Source of the DNA: Neobacillus muris
GTDB lineage: Bacteria; Bacillota; Bacilli; Bacillales; Cytobacillaceae
Assembly (NCBI RefSeq): GCF_943193175.1
Contig: NZ_CALPDF010000035.1
Coordinates: 1 to 52,459, forward strand
Length of the DNA stretch: 52,459 nt
Reading direction: 5' to 3'
Both the position numbers and the translations under genes were made by a program. The notes beneath the pieces were generated by a model, which saw only the letters and a program-made list of their open reading frames with translations, searched no databases and was not told where the DNA came from. Shown here in pieces: positions 1 through 8,827 of this stretch (positions are counted from its first letter, which is position 1; every line of letters begins with the position of its first letter).

Positions 1-110
1 CTGTGTTTGAAGACAGTTTCGCTGCTCTCCTTAGCTGGTTTTGTCCTCAATGGCTGTGTTTGAAGACAGTTTTGCTGATTCTTCGTGACCGAAAACAGAA
101 CAAGGAACCG
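1..110. repeat. Two copies of a 53-bp intergenic repeat
   Basis: The string beginning CTGTGTTTGAAGACAGTTT starts at position 1 and again at position 54, so the period is 53 bp; the second copy diverges after about 25 bases. The array probably extends left of the window. It contains short self-complementary parts (CTGT...ACAG). Its skeleton (TGGTTTTGTC, then GACAGTTTCG, then CTCTCC) resembles the 52-bp unit at 51.4-52.5 kb. Positions 111-260 hold no gene that I can see. Confidence 0.6.
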
Positions 111-279
111 TCCAATTAAGTGTTCGGACCTGCCCCCTTTGTTTATGGCCACCCTCGCTTTTATTTATTGCCCCCATCATTTTTTAGGAAACTTGATCGC
201 ATCATCATTATTAATCTTCAGATAAGTTTGATAAAATTGGATCATACCCAAAAAAACTTCATAACGGAGGATTAATAAT

Positions 280-1485
280 ATGCAGTTAACCAGCCCCTTC
301 ACTCCTGACATGATTCATAACCTGACCCTAAGCGTATATGAAGACGCCGTAAAATTAAGAAGACTCTTTCACGAAAACCCGGAACTCGGATTCGAGGAAC
401 ACCACACCTCCTCTGTCGTTGAAAAATATCTCCGCGGCCTTGGACTAGAAATCATCACCGGAATCGCCAAAACCGGTGTGGTGGGCATCCTTCGTGGACA
501 GAAAAACGGCCCTGTGATCGCCTTCCGTGCTGATATGGATGCCTTGCCCATCCAAGAAGAAACGGGGGCCGCCTTTTCGTCCAAGAACCCAAACGTCATG
601 CACGCCTGCGGCCACGACATTCACACCGCCATGCTGCTTGGCGCCGCAAAAGCCCTGTCGCAAGTAAAAGACCAAATCGCAGGCACAATCAAATTCATCT
701 TCCAGCCAGCCGAAGAAATGCTGGCCGGCGGAAAACACATGGTCCAGGATGGCGTCTTACAAAATCCAGATGTGAATTATATCTATGGATTCCATGTCTG
801 GCCCGACCTGCCGCTCGGCCAAATTGGCTTCAAAAGCGGCCCGTTAATGGCTAGCATGGATTCATTTGAAGTGACACTAAAAGGGAAATCCGGCCATGGG
901 GCTGCCCCGCAGCAAGGCATTGACGCCATCGTCGGCGGTTCTCATATCATTACAGGCCTGCAATCAATTATCAGCCGCGAAACCGATCCCGTAGATTCTG
1001 TCGTCCTGACGATCGGCACCCTTTCGGCTGGCAGCGGATTTAATATCATCCCCGAAAAGGCCGTTTTGAATGGAACCATCAGGACGATCAAAGATGACAC
1101 ACGCCAGCGGGTAGCGAAAGATTTTACAAGAATCATAGAAGGAATGGGTGCGGCCTTACGGTTAGATCCAGACATTCACTACCAGTTTGGGTATCCCGTC
1201 ACGAATAACACCAAAGAACACGTGGACCATGCCAGCCAGTTAGCCGAAAGTCTTTTTGGCGAAGAAGCTATTGTACAGTTAGAAAACCCAAGCATGGCCA
1301 GTGAGGATTTTTCCTTTTACTTAGAACATATACCTGGCGCCTTTCTCTTCTTAGGGGTGCAAGACCAGGCCGGCGGCGCTTATAAGCTGCATAATGAAAA
1401 ATTTCTGCCGGACGAATGCGTCATGAAATATGGGATTAGCTTATATATTGCGCTGGCCGTCTATCATTTTAAAATGAGCCAATAA
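280..1485 (+). CDS. M20 family metal-dependent amidohydrolase
   Basis: This 401-residue cytosolic enzyme belongs to the M20D family (N-acyl-amino-acid or hippurate-type amidohydrolases), which cleave an acyl or peptide amide using two metal ions. The metal-site signatures are RADMDALPI near residue 83, MHACGHDIH near 107 (Cys110, His112) and FQPAEE near 141. A dimerisation-domain stretch follows at about 185-300 (KGKSGHGAAPQ), and a late KLHNEKF supplies the last His. The length is normal for the family. ACGGAGG stands about 9 bases before the ATG. A methyltransferase follows after only 9 bases and a GNAT gene after that, so the three probably form one transcript. The natural substrate cannot be read from the sequence. 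Confidence 0.9.
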   Translation: MQLTSPFTPDMIHNLTLSVYEDAVKLRRLFHENPELGFEEHHTSSVVEKYLRGLGLEIITGIAKTGVVGILRGQKNGPVIAFRADMDALPIQEETGAAFSSKNPNVMHACGHDIHTAMLLGAAKALSQVKDQIAGTIKFIFQPAEEMLAGGKHMVQDGVLQNPDVNYIYGFHVWPDLPLGQIGFKSGPLMASMDSFEVTLKGKSGHGAAPQQGIDAIVGGSHIITGLQSIISRETDPVDSVVLTIGTLSAGSGFNIIPEKAVLNGTIRTIKDDTRQRVAKDFTRIIEGMGAALRLDPDIHYQFGYPVTNNTKEHVDHASQLAESLFGEEAIVQLENPSMASEDFSFYLEHIPGAFLFLGVQDQAGGAYKLHNEKFLPDECVMKYGISLYIALAVYHFKMSQ

Positions 1486-1494
1486 GGAAGGCGT

Positions 1495-2277
1495 ATGAAT
1501 ATGGAGAATAAAGCTGTCTTTAATCAGATCATCTCGGATTATGAACTAGCTCGGCCGGGCTATCCAGCCGAATTGTTTACCGATATAGCCGAGTATTCGT
1601 TGATCAAGAAAGAGGCAAAAATACTTGAAATCGGTTCAGGTCCAGGCCAAGCGACCGACTATTATGTGAAAAACCACTATACCATTACCGGACTGGAGCT
1701 TGGAGACAAACAAGTAGCGTATTTATCCAAAAAATATGCGGAATATCCCCATTTCCAGGCGGTCTGTTCGTCCTTTGAGGACTTCAAGGATGAACCGGAA
1801 ACCTATGATGTCATTTTCTCAGCTACTGCCTTCCATTGGATCAAGCCGGAAATCGGCTATCCTAAAGCGTATCATTTACTGAAAAAAAACGGTGTCATGG
1901 CCGTATTTTGGCATTTGGCCTCGATTATCGAGCCCAAAACCGAAATGCTTAATCAAATCAGGAACATTTACCGAAAATATGCACCCGAACTGGATACCTA
2001 TATAACAGAGGAGGAAGCTAAAAACCTGCATCATCTTCGGATATCAGAAATCGGAACCCATCGTTTATTCGAAAAACCAGTCACCAAAGTCTACCGATGG
2101 GAGGATGGATACACAACAAAGCGATATCTCCAATTAATGAATTCCTACTCGGACTTTCACGCGCTGAGCGACGCAAAGAGGCAAGCCATCCTTGATCATG
2201 CTGCCGAATACATCGACAGCAAGGGAGGCAAAATCGAGGTTCCGCAAGAAGTAAGATTATATATGGCGAAAAAATAA
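1495..2277 (+). CDS. Class I SAM-dependent methyltransferase
   Basis: This 260-residue protein has the Rossmann motif I ILEIGSGPGQ at about 43-52 and an acidic residue ending strand 2 (GLELGD). The motif IV/post-I region reads VIFSATAFHWI near 105-115, typical of the UbiE/YcgJ-like methyltransferase_11 family. The substrate is unknown; small-molecule targets are most common in this family. The ATG at 1495 overlaps the end of a GGAAGG ribosome site, and an in-frame ATG two codons later is an alternative start. It sits between an amidohydrolase and an acetyltransferase with short gaps, so it is probably co-transcribed with them. Confidence 0.85.
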   Translation: MNMENKAVFNQIISDYELARPGYPAELFTDIAEYSLIKKEAKILEIGSGPGQATDYYVKNHYTITGLELGDKQVAYLSKKYAEYPHFQAVCSSFEDFKDEPETYDVIFSATAFHWIKPEIGYPKAYHLLKKNGVMAVFWHLASIIEPKTEMLNQIRNIYRKYAPELDTYITEEEAKNLHHLRISEIGTHRLFEKPVTKVYRWEDGYTTKRYLQLMNSYSDFHALSDAKRQAILDHAAEYIDSKGGKIEVPQEVRLYMAKK

Positions 2278-2293
2278 TGAAGGGGACTACCAG

Positions 2294-2845
2294 ATGTTCA
2301 TACATAAAATCGATGAGGAAGTTTCGTTAAAATTAATCGAATTACAGGATGCCGAAAGAGTTTTCGAACTAACCGATCAATCAAGAAATTATTTAAAAAA
2401 CTGGCTGCCTTGGCTTGATGTCACCAACAATGTGGAAGATACGAAAAATTTTATCCGAGGATGTTTAAAAGGGCATGCCGAAAACAAAAGCTTAAATACC
2501 GTTATTCTTTATCACGGAGAAATCGTTGGAGCAGCAAGCTTTAACAGTATCAATTGGTCCAACAAGACGGCCTATATCGGTTATTGGCTTGGAGAAGCGT
2601 ACCAAGGGAATGGGATTATGACCAAAGTGGCTAAAGCCTTGACCGACTACGCTTTTCATCACCTCCATTTAAATAAAGTGGAAATTCGGGCAGCCGAGGG
2701 GAACCAAAAGAGCAGGAGCATCCCAGAAAGGCTAGGCTTCGTGAATGAAGGAAGAATCAGGCAGGCAGAGTGGCTATATGACCATTATGTGGACCATATC
2801 GTTTATGGGGTTTTGGCTAATGAATGGGGAGAAAACTCGCTCTAA
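2294..2845 (+). CDS. GNAT acetyltransferase, RimJ/RimL type
   Basis: This 183-residue protein fits the RimJ/RimL (Acetyltransf_3) branch of GNAT enzymes, which move an acetyl group from acetyl-CoA to an N-terminal or free amine. Visible features are the acetyl-CoA pyrophosphate loop GEAYQGNGIMTK at about 105-116, the NKVEIRAAEGNQKSRSIPER helix region and the C-terminal LGFVNEGR motif. It is close to the B. subtilis YdaF/RimL-like size. A GGGGAC stretch precedes the ATG by a few bases. It is the last gene of the group, and a strong terminator follows 17 bases after the stop. The substrate is not predictable. Confidence 0.85.
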   Translation: MFIHKIDEEVSLKLIELQDAERVFELTDQSRNYLKNWLPWLDVTNNVEDTKNFIRGCLKGHAENKSLNTVILYHGEIVGAASFNSINWSNKTAYIGYWLGEAYQGNGIMTKVAKALTDYAFHHLHLNKVEIRAAEGNQKSRSIPERLGFVNEGRIRQAEWLYDHYVDHIVYGVLANEWGENSL

Positions 2846-2861
2846 ACAGTGGGGAAATCCC

Positions 2862-2914
2862 CTCCATCACCAAAAAAGAGCTTGGGTTAGTCAGGCTCTT
2901 TTTTGGTGATGGAG
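2862..2914 (+). terminator. Rho-independent terminator after the GNAT gene
   Basis: A 20-bp perfect inverted repeat (left arm 2862-2881, right arm 2895-2914) has an A-run in the left arm and a T-run in the right arm. It should terminate transcription in the + direction and possibly in the other. Confidence 0.85.
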
Positions 2915-3165
2915 CTATTGTCGCATAAGGTGCTGCCACTGGCGGATAGCCGTCTCCAACTGTCGGAAGCCCCCGTAACTGTCGGATAGCAGCTCTCTAC
3001 TGGCGCTTATGCTGCGCCTTCTGGCGGATAGCAATCCTCAACTGTCGCTTAACTGCTCCTTCTGGCGGATAGCAGCTCTCTACTGGCGCTTAGCTGCTCC
3101 TTCTGGCGAATAGCACCCATCAACTGTCGCTTATACTGCCGCCATTGTCGGATAAAAATAATCCA
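2915..3165. repeat. Cluster of CTGTCGGATA / CTGGCGGATA repeats
   Basis: About twelve degenerate copies of a ten-base motif, CTGTCGGATA or CTGGCGGATA/CTGGCGCTTA, recur every 19-22 bases. AGCAGCTCTCTA and TGCTCCTT linkers are themselves repeated. No open frame of note occurs here. The reverse complement, TATCCGACAG, makes up another cluster at 36.82-37.0 kb. Confidence 0.75.
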
Positions 3166-3169
3166 TCAT

Positions 3170-3207
3170 AAAAAATAGCCAGCTCGTTAGCCTGACTATC
3201 TTTTTCA
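3170..3207 (-). terminator. Probable terminator of the GT2 gene
   Basis: On the minus strand GATAGTCAGGCT and AGCTGGCTAT form a hairpin followed by TTTTTTAT, directly after the glycosyltransferase stop codon. Confidence 0.6.
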
Positions 3208-3211
3208 ACCA

Positions 3212-4525
3212 CTATTTCCAAACTCGTTTTAATTGGAAAAACTCCTGGGCATAGCCCCATACCGAGATTGGCGACATAAACATTTGATACGTCAACACAT
3301 ACGCAAAAAAGCCAAAAATATTTTTTCGAATCCTTAACCCTAACCTTCGAAAAACTCTGCGTTGGAAATAGTACATCGCATAATTCGTCAATAAAGCTAA
3401 CGGCAAAACAAAGAAAATCATCGGTCCCACGATATAATAATAGCCAAAAAAAGCCATAATCAGGCCCGGAATCCAAACAAAGGTATAGACAAAATCAAGA
3501 TAAGGGAAAACCAGATTCGTCCCCGTGAGATACTTAATGAAAACAGCAGGCTGATGCCAAGGCTTGACTCGTTTAAACGCCTCAATCATGCCCCTTGCCC
3601 ACCTGCTTCGCTGTCTTGCCAGATGAACAAACGTTTCCGGAACATCGGTAAAAGCAACCGCAAGCGGCTCGAAATAGACTTTGCAATTCATTTGCAGCAT
3701 TTGCCAGGTCAGCACAATATCCTCCCCAATCGCATCATCCCAGCCTCCGAGTTGTTCAAGCGCTTCCCGTTTATACAGGCTAAATGCTCCTTGGGCGACC
3801 AATGTTCCTTGATAAAATCCTTGAAGCCTCTTAATCGAAGCAATCCCTAAAAAATAATCCCACTCCTGAATCTTTGTCCAAAAATTTTTCCGGCTATTCC
3901 TGACAAGGACCGAGCCTGCCACCGCACAAATATCCTTCGGAGCCGATAATAATCTGGATACCAGATACCGGACTGCTGATTTTGTTAAAATGGTATCCGC
4001 ATCAAGCGTAATCACATAGGGGGTATCCACCATCGCTAACGCTCGGTTAAGCGCAAAATTTTTACCCGGTCTTTCTTCATAAATCACCGTTAAATCGACC
4101 TGATACTCCTTCCCTGCTTCCACTGCTTGAAGGGCGGTTTGATCAGTCGATGCATTATCGATCACAATAATTTTTAGTTCGCCTTGATAGTCCTGCTGGG
4201 CAATATACTGAATCGTATCGCCAATCCCGTTTTCTTCATTTTTGCAGGATATCAAAATGGAAACAGGATCCGTTGGGTTTTGCACCTTCAGTTCAGGCTG
4301 TTTATCGAAAAACAGGCTCATGACCATGAAAGCGTTTAAATATCCCGGAATATAGGCAATCGCAGCAATGATGAAAATCGATGCCACGATTCCAACCATC
4401 TGTTCTAAATCCTTGATCCATGGAAGAGAAAGATATACCGAAAAAAGAAACCATAAAAAAGCAAATGCATGACAAATCCAGAATTTCCAAATCACCGGAA
4501 TATAATATCGTTTTTTTGTTTTCAT
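3212..4525 (-). CDS. Membrane-bound family 2 glycosyltransferase
   Basis: This 437-residue processive-type GT2 enzyme resembles the PgaC/IcaA and hyaluronan synthase group, which polymerise or transfer sugars from a nucleotide donor at the inner membrane face. Two N-terminal membrane helices (about 11-32 and 44-70) precede the GT-A domain. That domain shows ILISCKNEENG (90-100), the metal-binding DAD at 175-177, GED at 267-269 and the acceptor motif QRSRW at 305-309. C-terminal hydrophobic helices follow. An upstream extension is open, but I place the start at the ATG 4525 because AGGTGAT lies just before it. It stands alone, without partner polysaccharide genes, so the product (glycolipid or polymer) is unknown. 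Confidence 0.85.
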   Translation of the reverse strand: MKTKKRYYIPVIWKFWICHAFAFLWFLFSVYLSLPWIKDLEQMVGIVASIFIIAAIAYIPGYLNAFMVMSLFFDKQPELKVQNPTDPVSILISCKNEENGIGDTIQYIAQQDYQGELKIIVIDNASTDQTALQAVEAGKEYQVDLTVIYEERPGKNFALNRALAMVDTPYVITLDADTILTKSAVRYLVSRLLSAPKDICAVAGSVLVRNSRKNFWTKIQEWDYFLGIASIKRLQGFYQGTLVAQGAFSLYKREALEQLGGWDDAIGEDIVLTWQMLQMNCKVYFEPLAVAFTDVPETFVHLARQRSRWARGMIEAFKRVKPWHQPAVFIKYLTGTNLVFPYLDFVYTFVWIPGLIMAFFGYYYIVGPMIFFVLPLALLTNYAMYYFQRRVFRRLGLRIRKNIFGFFAYVLTYQMFMSPISVWGYAQEFFQLKRVWK

Positions 4526-4590
4526 CCTATCACCTATTAGAAACAATCCATTCTTATTCTTTTTCAGGACGATCCAAACTATCCGCATCC

Positions 4591-4626
4591 AAAAAAAGAA
4601 ACCTTGAGAGATTCTAATCAAGGTTT
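4591..4626 (-). terminator. Terminator of the GntR/ABC-importer operon
   Basis: On the minus strand AAACCTTGA, a 10-base loop and TCAAGGTTT are followed by CTTTTTTT. It separates the operon ending at 4784 from the glycosyltransferase gene. The stretch 4627-4783 holds nothing else that I recognise. Confidence 0.75.
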
Positions 4627-4783
4627 TAAATACGTTATATACATATCGTCTGAACTTTCATGCATTTTACCAGCGGTAATAGGCAAACCAAATTTCCCTT
4701 TCAAATGGAAATTGACATGGGAATCCACGGGAGACCAGGTAAAAAACGAGGGAAATATGAACCTGCGGATTAGGCTGCTGAAA

Positions 4784-5515
4784 CTATCGGTAACTTTCGA
4801 TACGGTACGTATAGGAATCTGGACGATAAATGTCTATTTCATACAGCAGCGATTGATTATTAAAGTCAAAAATAGTGCGTTTAACTTGCAAGACAAGATC
4901 ACCCATTTTAAGACCCAAATGTTCAATCTCCTCTTCTCCAGCCAAAGCTGGTTCCACAATTTCTTCCGCCCGATATAATCTGACACCCGTTTTTTCAATC
5001 GTCGCATGAAGAGAAGAATGTGAAAGTATCTCGCTTGTAAAGGAGTCTGGATCCTGATGAATCAACCAAGATGGCAGATAAGATGTATGCATTCCTACAG
5101 GACTTCCAGAGGCGAGAAGAACCCGTTTAACCATAAAAAATGATGGTTCATCCGTATTAAAAACGGTCTTAGCCTCTTCTGAAAAAGCCATGGAGTCAAT
5201 CTCTATGATTCTATATCCGGCCTTTAATCCCGCAGCTGCCGTTACTTCATTAAACCCTGTTAAACGAGTTAACCCCTGAATTTTTCTATTATTTTTAATA
5301 AAAGTTCCTTTACCAGGGATTTTCTCCAGCAGTCCTTCCTTTTCCAACTCTGCAAGAGCCTGGCGAATGGTTATTCTACTAATTCCGTACATTTTCCCTA
5401 ACTCAGCCTCCGAAGGTATACGGTCCCCTATCTTTAAGTCACCCTTATGAATTTGATCCCTAAGTAAATTTGCCAATTGCTGATAAAGCGGTGTACTAGA
5501 GTTTGCATTTATCAT
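4784..5515 (-). CDS. GntR family regulator with UTRA effector domain
   Basis: This 243-residue HutC/FarR-type repressor has an N-terminal winged helix at about 8-72 (PLYQQLANLL, PSEAELGKMYGISRITIRQA, KIPGKGTF). A UTRA ligand domain at about 90-235 normally binds a sugar phosphate or a similar small metabolite. AGGGGAAA lies just before the ATG. The gene is last in a leftward operon behind two permeases, a binding protein and an isomerase, so it very probably controls that transport and catabolism cluster. A near-palindrome at 9729-9752, in the divergent promoter region, is a candidate operator. Unlike most GntR genes it is promoter-distal. Confidence 0.88.
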   Translation of the reverse strand: MINANSSTPLYQQLANLLRDQIHKGDLKIGDRIPSEAELGKMYGISRITIRQALAELEKEGLLEKIPGKGTFIKNNRKIQGLTRLTGFNEVTAAAGLKAGYRIIEIDSMAFSEEAKTVFNTDEPSFFMVKRVLLASGSPVGMHTSYLPSWLIHQDPDSFTSEILSHSSLHATIEKTGVRLYRAEEIVEPALAGEEEIEHLGLKMGDLVLQVKRTIFDFNNQSLLYEIDIYRPDSYTYRIESYR

Positions 5516-5595
5516 TTAATTTCCCCTCAAAATCCAATTTACTTCCCATTTATTAGAATTATTATATCACGTTAGGAAATATTCACATCTATTGC

Positions 5596-6420
5596 TTACC
5601 CTTTCACTGCCCCGTTTGTCATGCCCGCGGCAATATACCGTTGTGCGAACATAAGTAAAATAGAAGCAGGAATAGAGGCAAGTACAGCTGTTGCCATAAC
5701 ATTGTTCCACTCAGATGTATAGACTCCCATAAATGTATAAATGGACACCGTCACAGGTTGTATAGCACTATCTGTCATAATGGTAAGTGCGAACAAGAAA
5801 TCCCCCCAGGCAAAAAGAAACGAAAAAAGCCCAACTGTAATAAGAGCTGATTTGGAAACCGGAATAATGATTCTAAAAAAGATTTTCCAATCACTTGCAC
5901 CGTCTACTGCCGCCGCCTCCATAATTTCTGTTGGGATCTTCGCCATAAAGGTGCGTAAGACGAGAATATTAAATGGAATGGATAAGGAACAGTCAGCAAG
6001 GATAATTCCAAAGTAATTGTTTGTAAGGTTTATCTTATGGAAAATGACGAATAAGGCATTTGCCAAAATGACACTTGGAACCATTTGGGTCATTAAAACA
6101 CCAAATAATAGAGGGCGGGTAAACCGAAATTTAAATTTTGCCAGTGCGTAACCTGCCGGTGCCGATATAATAATAGACAAAATGACGGTTCCACACGCTA
6201 TAATGATACTTGTAAGAATATTCGGCCCTTGTACTGCTAATGCCTCTTTAAATGCCTCCAATGTCGGACTCTCCGGGAAGAAAGCAGGAGGCGTTGCAAA
6301 TATTTGTTCATTTGTTTCCAGTGCCGATTTCAATGTCCAATATAACGGGAATACCATGATCACCATCAAAACAATGCCGCCGGCGGTAAACCAAAATGGT
6401 TGAATCCGTCTCAATTTCAA
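5596..6420 (-). CDS. Carbohydrate ABC transporter permease, MalG type
   Basis: This 274-residue inner-membrane permease of the CUT1 family has about six hydrophobic helices. Its EAA loop, EAAAVDGASDWKIFFRIIIP near residue 190, is the contact for the ATPase. It starts 7 bases after the partner permease ends, so the two are co-translated. No ATPase gene is present in the cluster; a shared MsmX-like ATPase encoded elsewhere is the usual solution in Bacillus. The substrate is unknown. Confidence 0.9.
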   Translation of the reverse strand: MKLRRIQPFWFTAGGIVLMVIMVFPLYWTLKSALETNEQIFATPPAFFPESPTLEAFKEALAVQGPNILTSIIIACGTVILSIIISAPAGYALAKFKFRFTRPLLFGVLMTQMVPSVILANALFVIFHKINLTNNYFGIILADCSLSIPFNILVLRTFMAKIPTEIMEAAAVDGASDWKIFFRIIIPVSKSALITVGLFSFLFAWGDFLFALTIMTDSAIQPVTVSIYTFMGVYTSEWNNVMATAVLASIPASILLMFAQRYIAAGMTNGAVKG

Positions 6421-6427
6421 TCACTCC

Positions 6428-7381
6428 CTAATAATCTTCTTTCGTTCCATATCTCAGATAGATCAGTGAGAAAAGCATCATCACAAACAGCATTAGATTC
6501 CCTACTGCAGCCCCTTGTCCATAGTTTGAATCCATGAAGGAAAAAGAATAGGAAAGGGTTGACAAGATTTGAGATGAATTTGCCGGGCCGCCGCCAGTCA
6601 ATCCTAACACCAGGTCAAACACTTGCATGGTGTAAATGAAACCGAGCATCAACACAACAGCAATGGTATGACGAAGGGATGGCAGGGTAATCTTCAAGAA
6701 TGTTTGAATCCGTGAGGCCCCATCGATTTTCGCCGCTTCATAATAATCCTTGGGAATATCCTGCAAGCCACTATATAATAAAACAAAATTAAAGGGAATC
6801 CCGGCCCAAATATTGACCAAAATGATCGAGAACAGGGCAAGTCCAGGTGTGACAAGCCAGCCCATTGGCTCTCCAATCAAGTGAAGAGACAGCAAAATTT
6901 CATTCAGAACCCCATTTGTCTGGCTTAAAATCCAGCGAAAAGCTGTCGCAGCGACTACGAGCGGCAGCAGCCACGGCAGAAGAAGAATCATTCGAAGGAA
7001 ACGGCTAAGTGGAAAACGACGGTTGAAATAAAGAGCTAAAGCAAACCCTGCAGAAAATTGAACAAGAATGGAAAAGAAAACAAATAAGGCTGTATTTTTA
7101 ATGGTATTGATCATCAGCGGATTACCCAAAATTTTGATATAGTTATCTAAACCAATAAATTCTGCATTCCCATTTGCCATTGTGGTTAAGGAGTAATTTT
7201 GAAAACTGATTAATAAGTTGTAAGCAATCGGCAGAACATAAACAAATGCCATGTAACAAACAGCAGGCAGAAGAAACAACATTCTAGTCATTTTTTGCTT
7301 ACGTCTTCTCGCCTCCGCACTAGGTATGCTCAGCGGGTTCCTGATCTGAGCCGTGCTATATTGTTTCCTCAATTGAGCCAT
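6428..7381 (-). CDS. Carbohydrate ABC transporter permease, MalF/UgpA type
   Basis: This 317-residue permease has a basic N-terminal tail of about 30 residues and six predicted membrane helices. The EAA loop YEAAKIDGASRIQTFLKITL lies near 222-241. It pairs with the next permease to form the translocation channel of a CUT1 importer. AAGGGAT lies a few bases before the start, and the gene follows the binding-protein gene after 75 bases. The N-terminal tail contains SIPSAEARRRKQKM, which is unusual but not informative. Confidence 0.9.
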   Translation of the reverse strand: MAQLRKQYSTAQIRNPLSIPSAEARRRKQKMTRMLFLLPAVCYMAFVYVLPIAYNLLISFQNYSLTTMANGNAEFIGLDNYIKILGNPLMINTIKNTALFVFFSILVQFSAGFALALYFNRRFPLSRFLRMILLLPWLLPLVVAATAFRWILSQTNGVLNEILLSLHLIGEPMGWLVTPGLALFSIILVNIWAGIPFNFVLLYSGLQDIPKDYYEAAKIDGASRIQTFLKITLPSLRHTIAVVLMLGFIYTMQVFDLVLGLTGGGPANSSQILSTLSYSFSFMDSNYGQGAAVGNLMLFVMMLFSLIYLRYGTKEDY

Positions 7382-7456
7382 TGGTATCCCTTCTTTCGCC
7401 TTTATTCATAGGCAGGGGCAAATATGCTTTGCAAATTGGCCCCCGCATCCATAAAC

Positions 7457-8701
7457 CTATTTAATTTGATCAATTGACTTCTTGGCTTCTTGGAGTGCCT
7501 GTTGTGGAGTCTGCATTCCAGTCATGGCAGATTGGATTGCTGTCCATAGTGCTTTCGAAAGCTGAGGATAATTTGGGCCGTAACTTGAACGGGCGCGCCC
7601 ATTTTTCACCAAATCGGAATAGATTTGAAGATACGATACCTCTTGCACAATTTGCTCTGTCGCTGAAGTTAATCCGGATAATTGGCCCATATCCACATTT
7701 AATTTGATTTGCTGATCCTTGCCTTGAATCCAATTTACAAAAGTCCATGCAGCTTTCATTTTTTCATCAGAGCTGGACGGGATAGCCCAAGCCTCCCCGC
7801 CAAGCGGACCAATTACCTTGATGCCTGGCTCTTTGGTTGGCATAGGAACTTGGCCGTACTCTAAGCCTTCTGCTTGGTTTAATGCAGGTGTTTCCCATGA
7901 TCCCCCAATCATCATCGCTGCTTTTCCATCGATAAATTGCTGTACTGTGTCATCTTGTGACCAGTTTAAGACTTGTTTAGGTGCTACCCCTTCCTTCACG
8001 AGGCTGACCCAAAATTCAAGTGCTTCAACGGATTGCGGGGAATCAATGCTAGAAAAGTCCCCTCCATTCGACCATAAGATCGGCAGAAATTGCCACGAAC
8101 CTTCCTCATTATTGATGGCGGAGAAAATGATCCCATGCATTTTATCGCTATTAAGCTTTTTCGCCGCTGCAATGACATCGTCCCATGTCGCAGGAGGCTC
8201 CATTCCTGCTTCTTGAAAAATCTTTTTGTTATAGATAAGGGACAGGGTATTGATTCCGCTTGGAAGGGCGTAGATTTTGTCTTTATACATGCCAGTGGAC
8301 AACGCAGCTTCCATATAATCATTTTTTGGGACATCCCCTAGATTACTTAGGGGTTCAAGTGCTCCTGTAGCAGCCAATTTGGGGACATCTGTATTATCCA
8401 TTAACAGAATATCCGGCAGCGATTTAGTGGCAATTTGTTGTTCTAATTTCGGCATGAAGGAAGAATATGGTACACTATTTTGAATAATCTTAATGTTTTG
8501 ATGGGATTCCATAAACTGATTGATGGATGTTGTGAGTAAGTCAGCCTGCCATCCAGCATAGTAATCCACTAGGTTAAGCGTGATGACATCATCTTTTTTT
8601 GTGGACGATTGGCTCGAGCAGCCTGCCACAAATAAGGCCAGCACAACTGTAAGTAAAAATGGAACATACAATGATTTTATTATGGTTCTTTTCAAATTCA
8701 T
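7457..8701 (-). CDS. Extracellular sugar-binding lipoprotein of the ABC importer
   Basis: This 414-residue solute-binding protein belongs to the MalE/UgpB-like family 1. The signal peptide runs from MNLKRTIIK to a lipobox VAGC|SS, so the protein is a membrane-anchored lipoprotein. The mature part shows the family's TWDDVIAAAKKL and GGSWETPAL elements. An open upstream extension exists, but GGGAGGTT directly before the ATG at 8701 fixes the start. It delivers substrate to the two downstream permeases. The isomerase, kinase and amidohydrolase around it suggest a sugar, sugar acid or modified sugar, but the ligand cannot be assigned. Confidence 0.9.
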   Translation of the reverse strand: MNLKRTIIKSLYVPFLLTVVLALFVAGCSSQSSTKKDDVITLNLVDYYAGWQADLLTTSINQFMESHQNIKIIQNSVPYSSFMPKLEQQIATKSLPDILLMDNTDVPKLAATGALEPLSNLGDVPKNDYMEAALSTGMYKDKIYALPSGINTLSLIYNKKIFQEAGMEPPATWDDVIAAAKKLNSDKMHGIIFSAINNEEGSWQFLPILWSNGGDFSSIDSPQSVEALEFWVSLVKEGVAPKQVLNWSQDDTVQQFIDGKAAMMIGGSWETPALNQAEGLEYGQVPMPTKEPGIKVIGPLGGEAWAIPSSSDEKMKAAWTFVNWIQGKDQQIKLNVDMGQLSGLTSATEQIVQEVSYLQIYSDLVKNGRARSSYGPNYPQLSKALWTAIQSAMTGMQTPQQALQEAKKSIDQIK

Positions 8702-8827
8702 AACCTCCCAGAAACTATAATTAGATTTTATTTTTTTGAGACTCATACTTTTAAAAATCTCTTATAAATTGTGGATCCTAAACTGGGCAAATAATTTTTT
8801 TGGATTATGAATCTAATCAAGCTGCAT

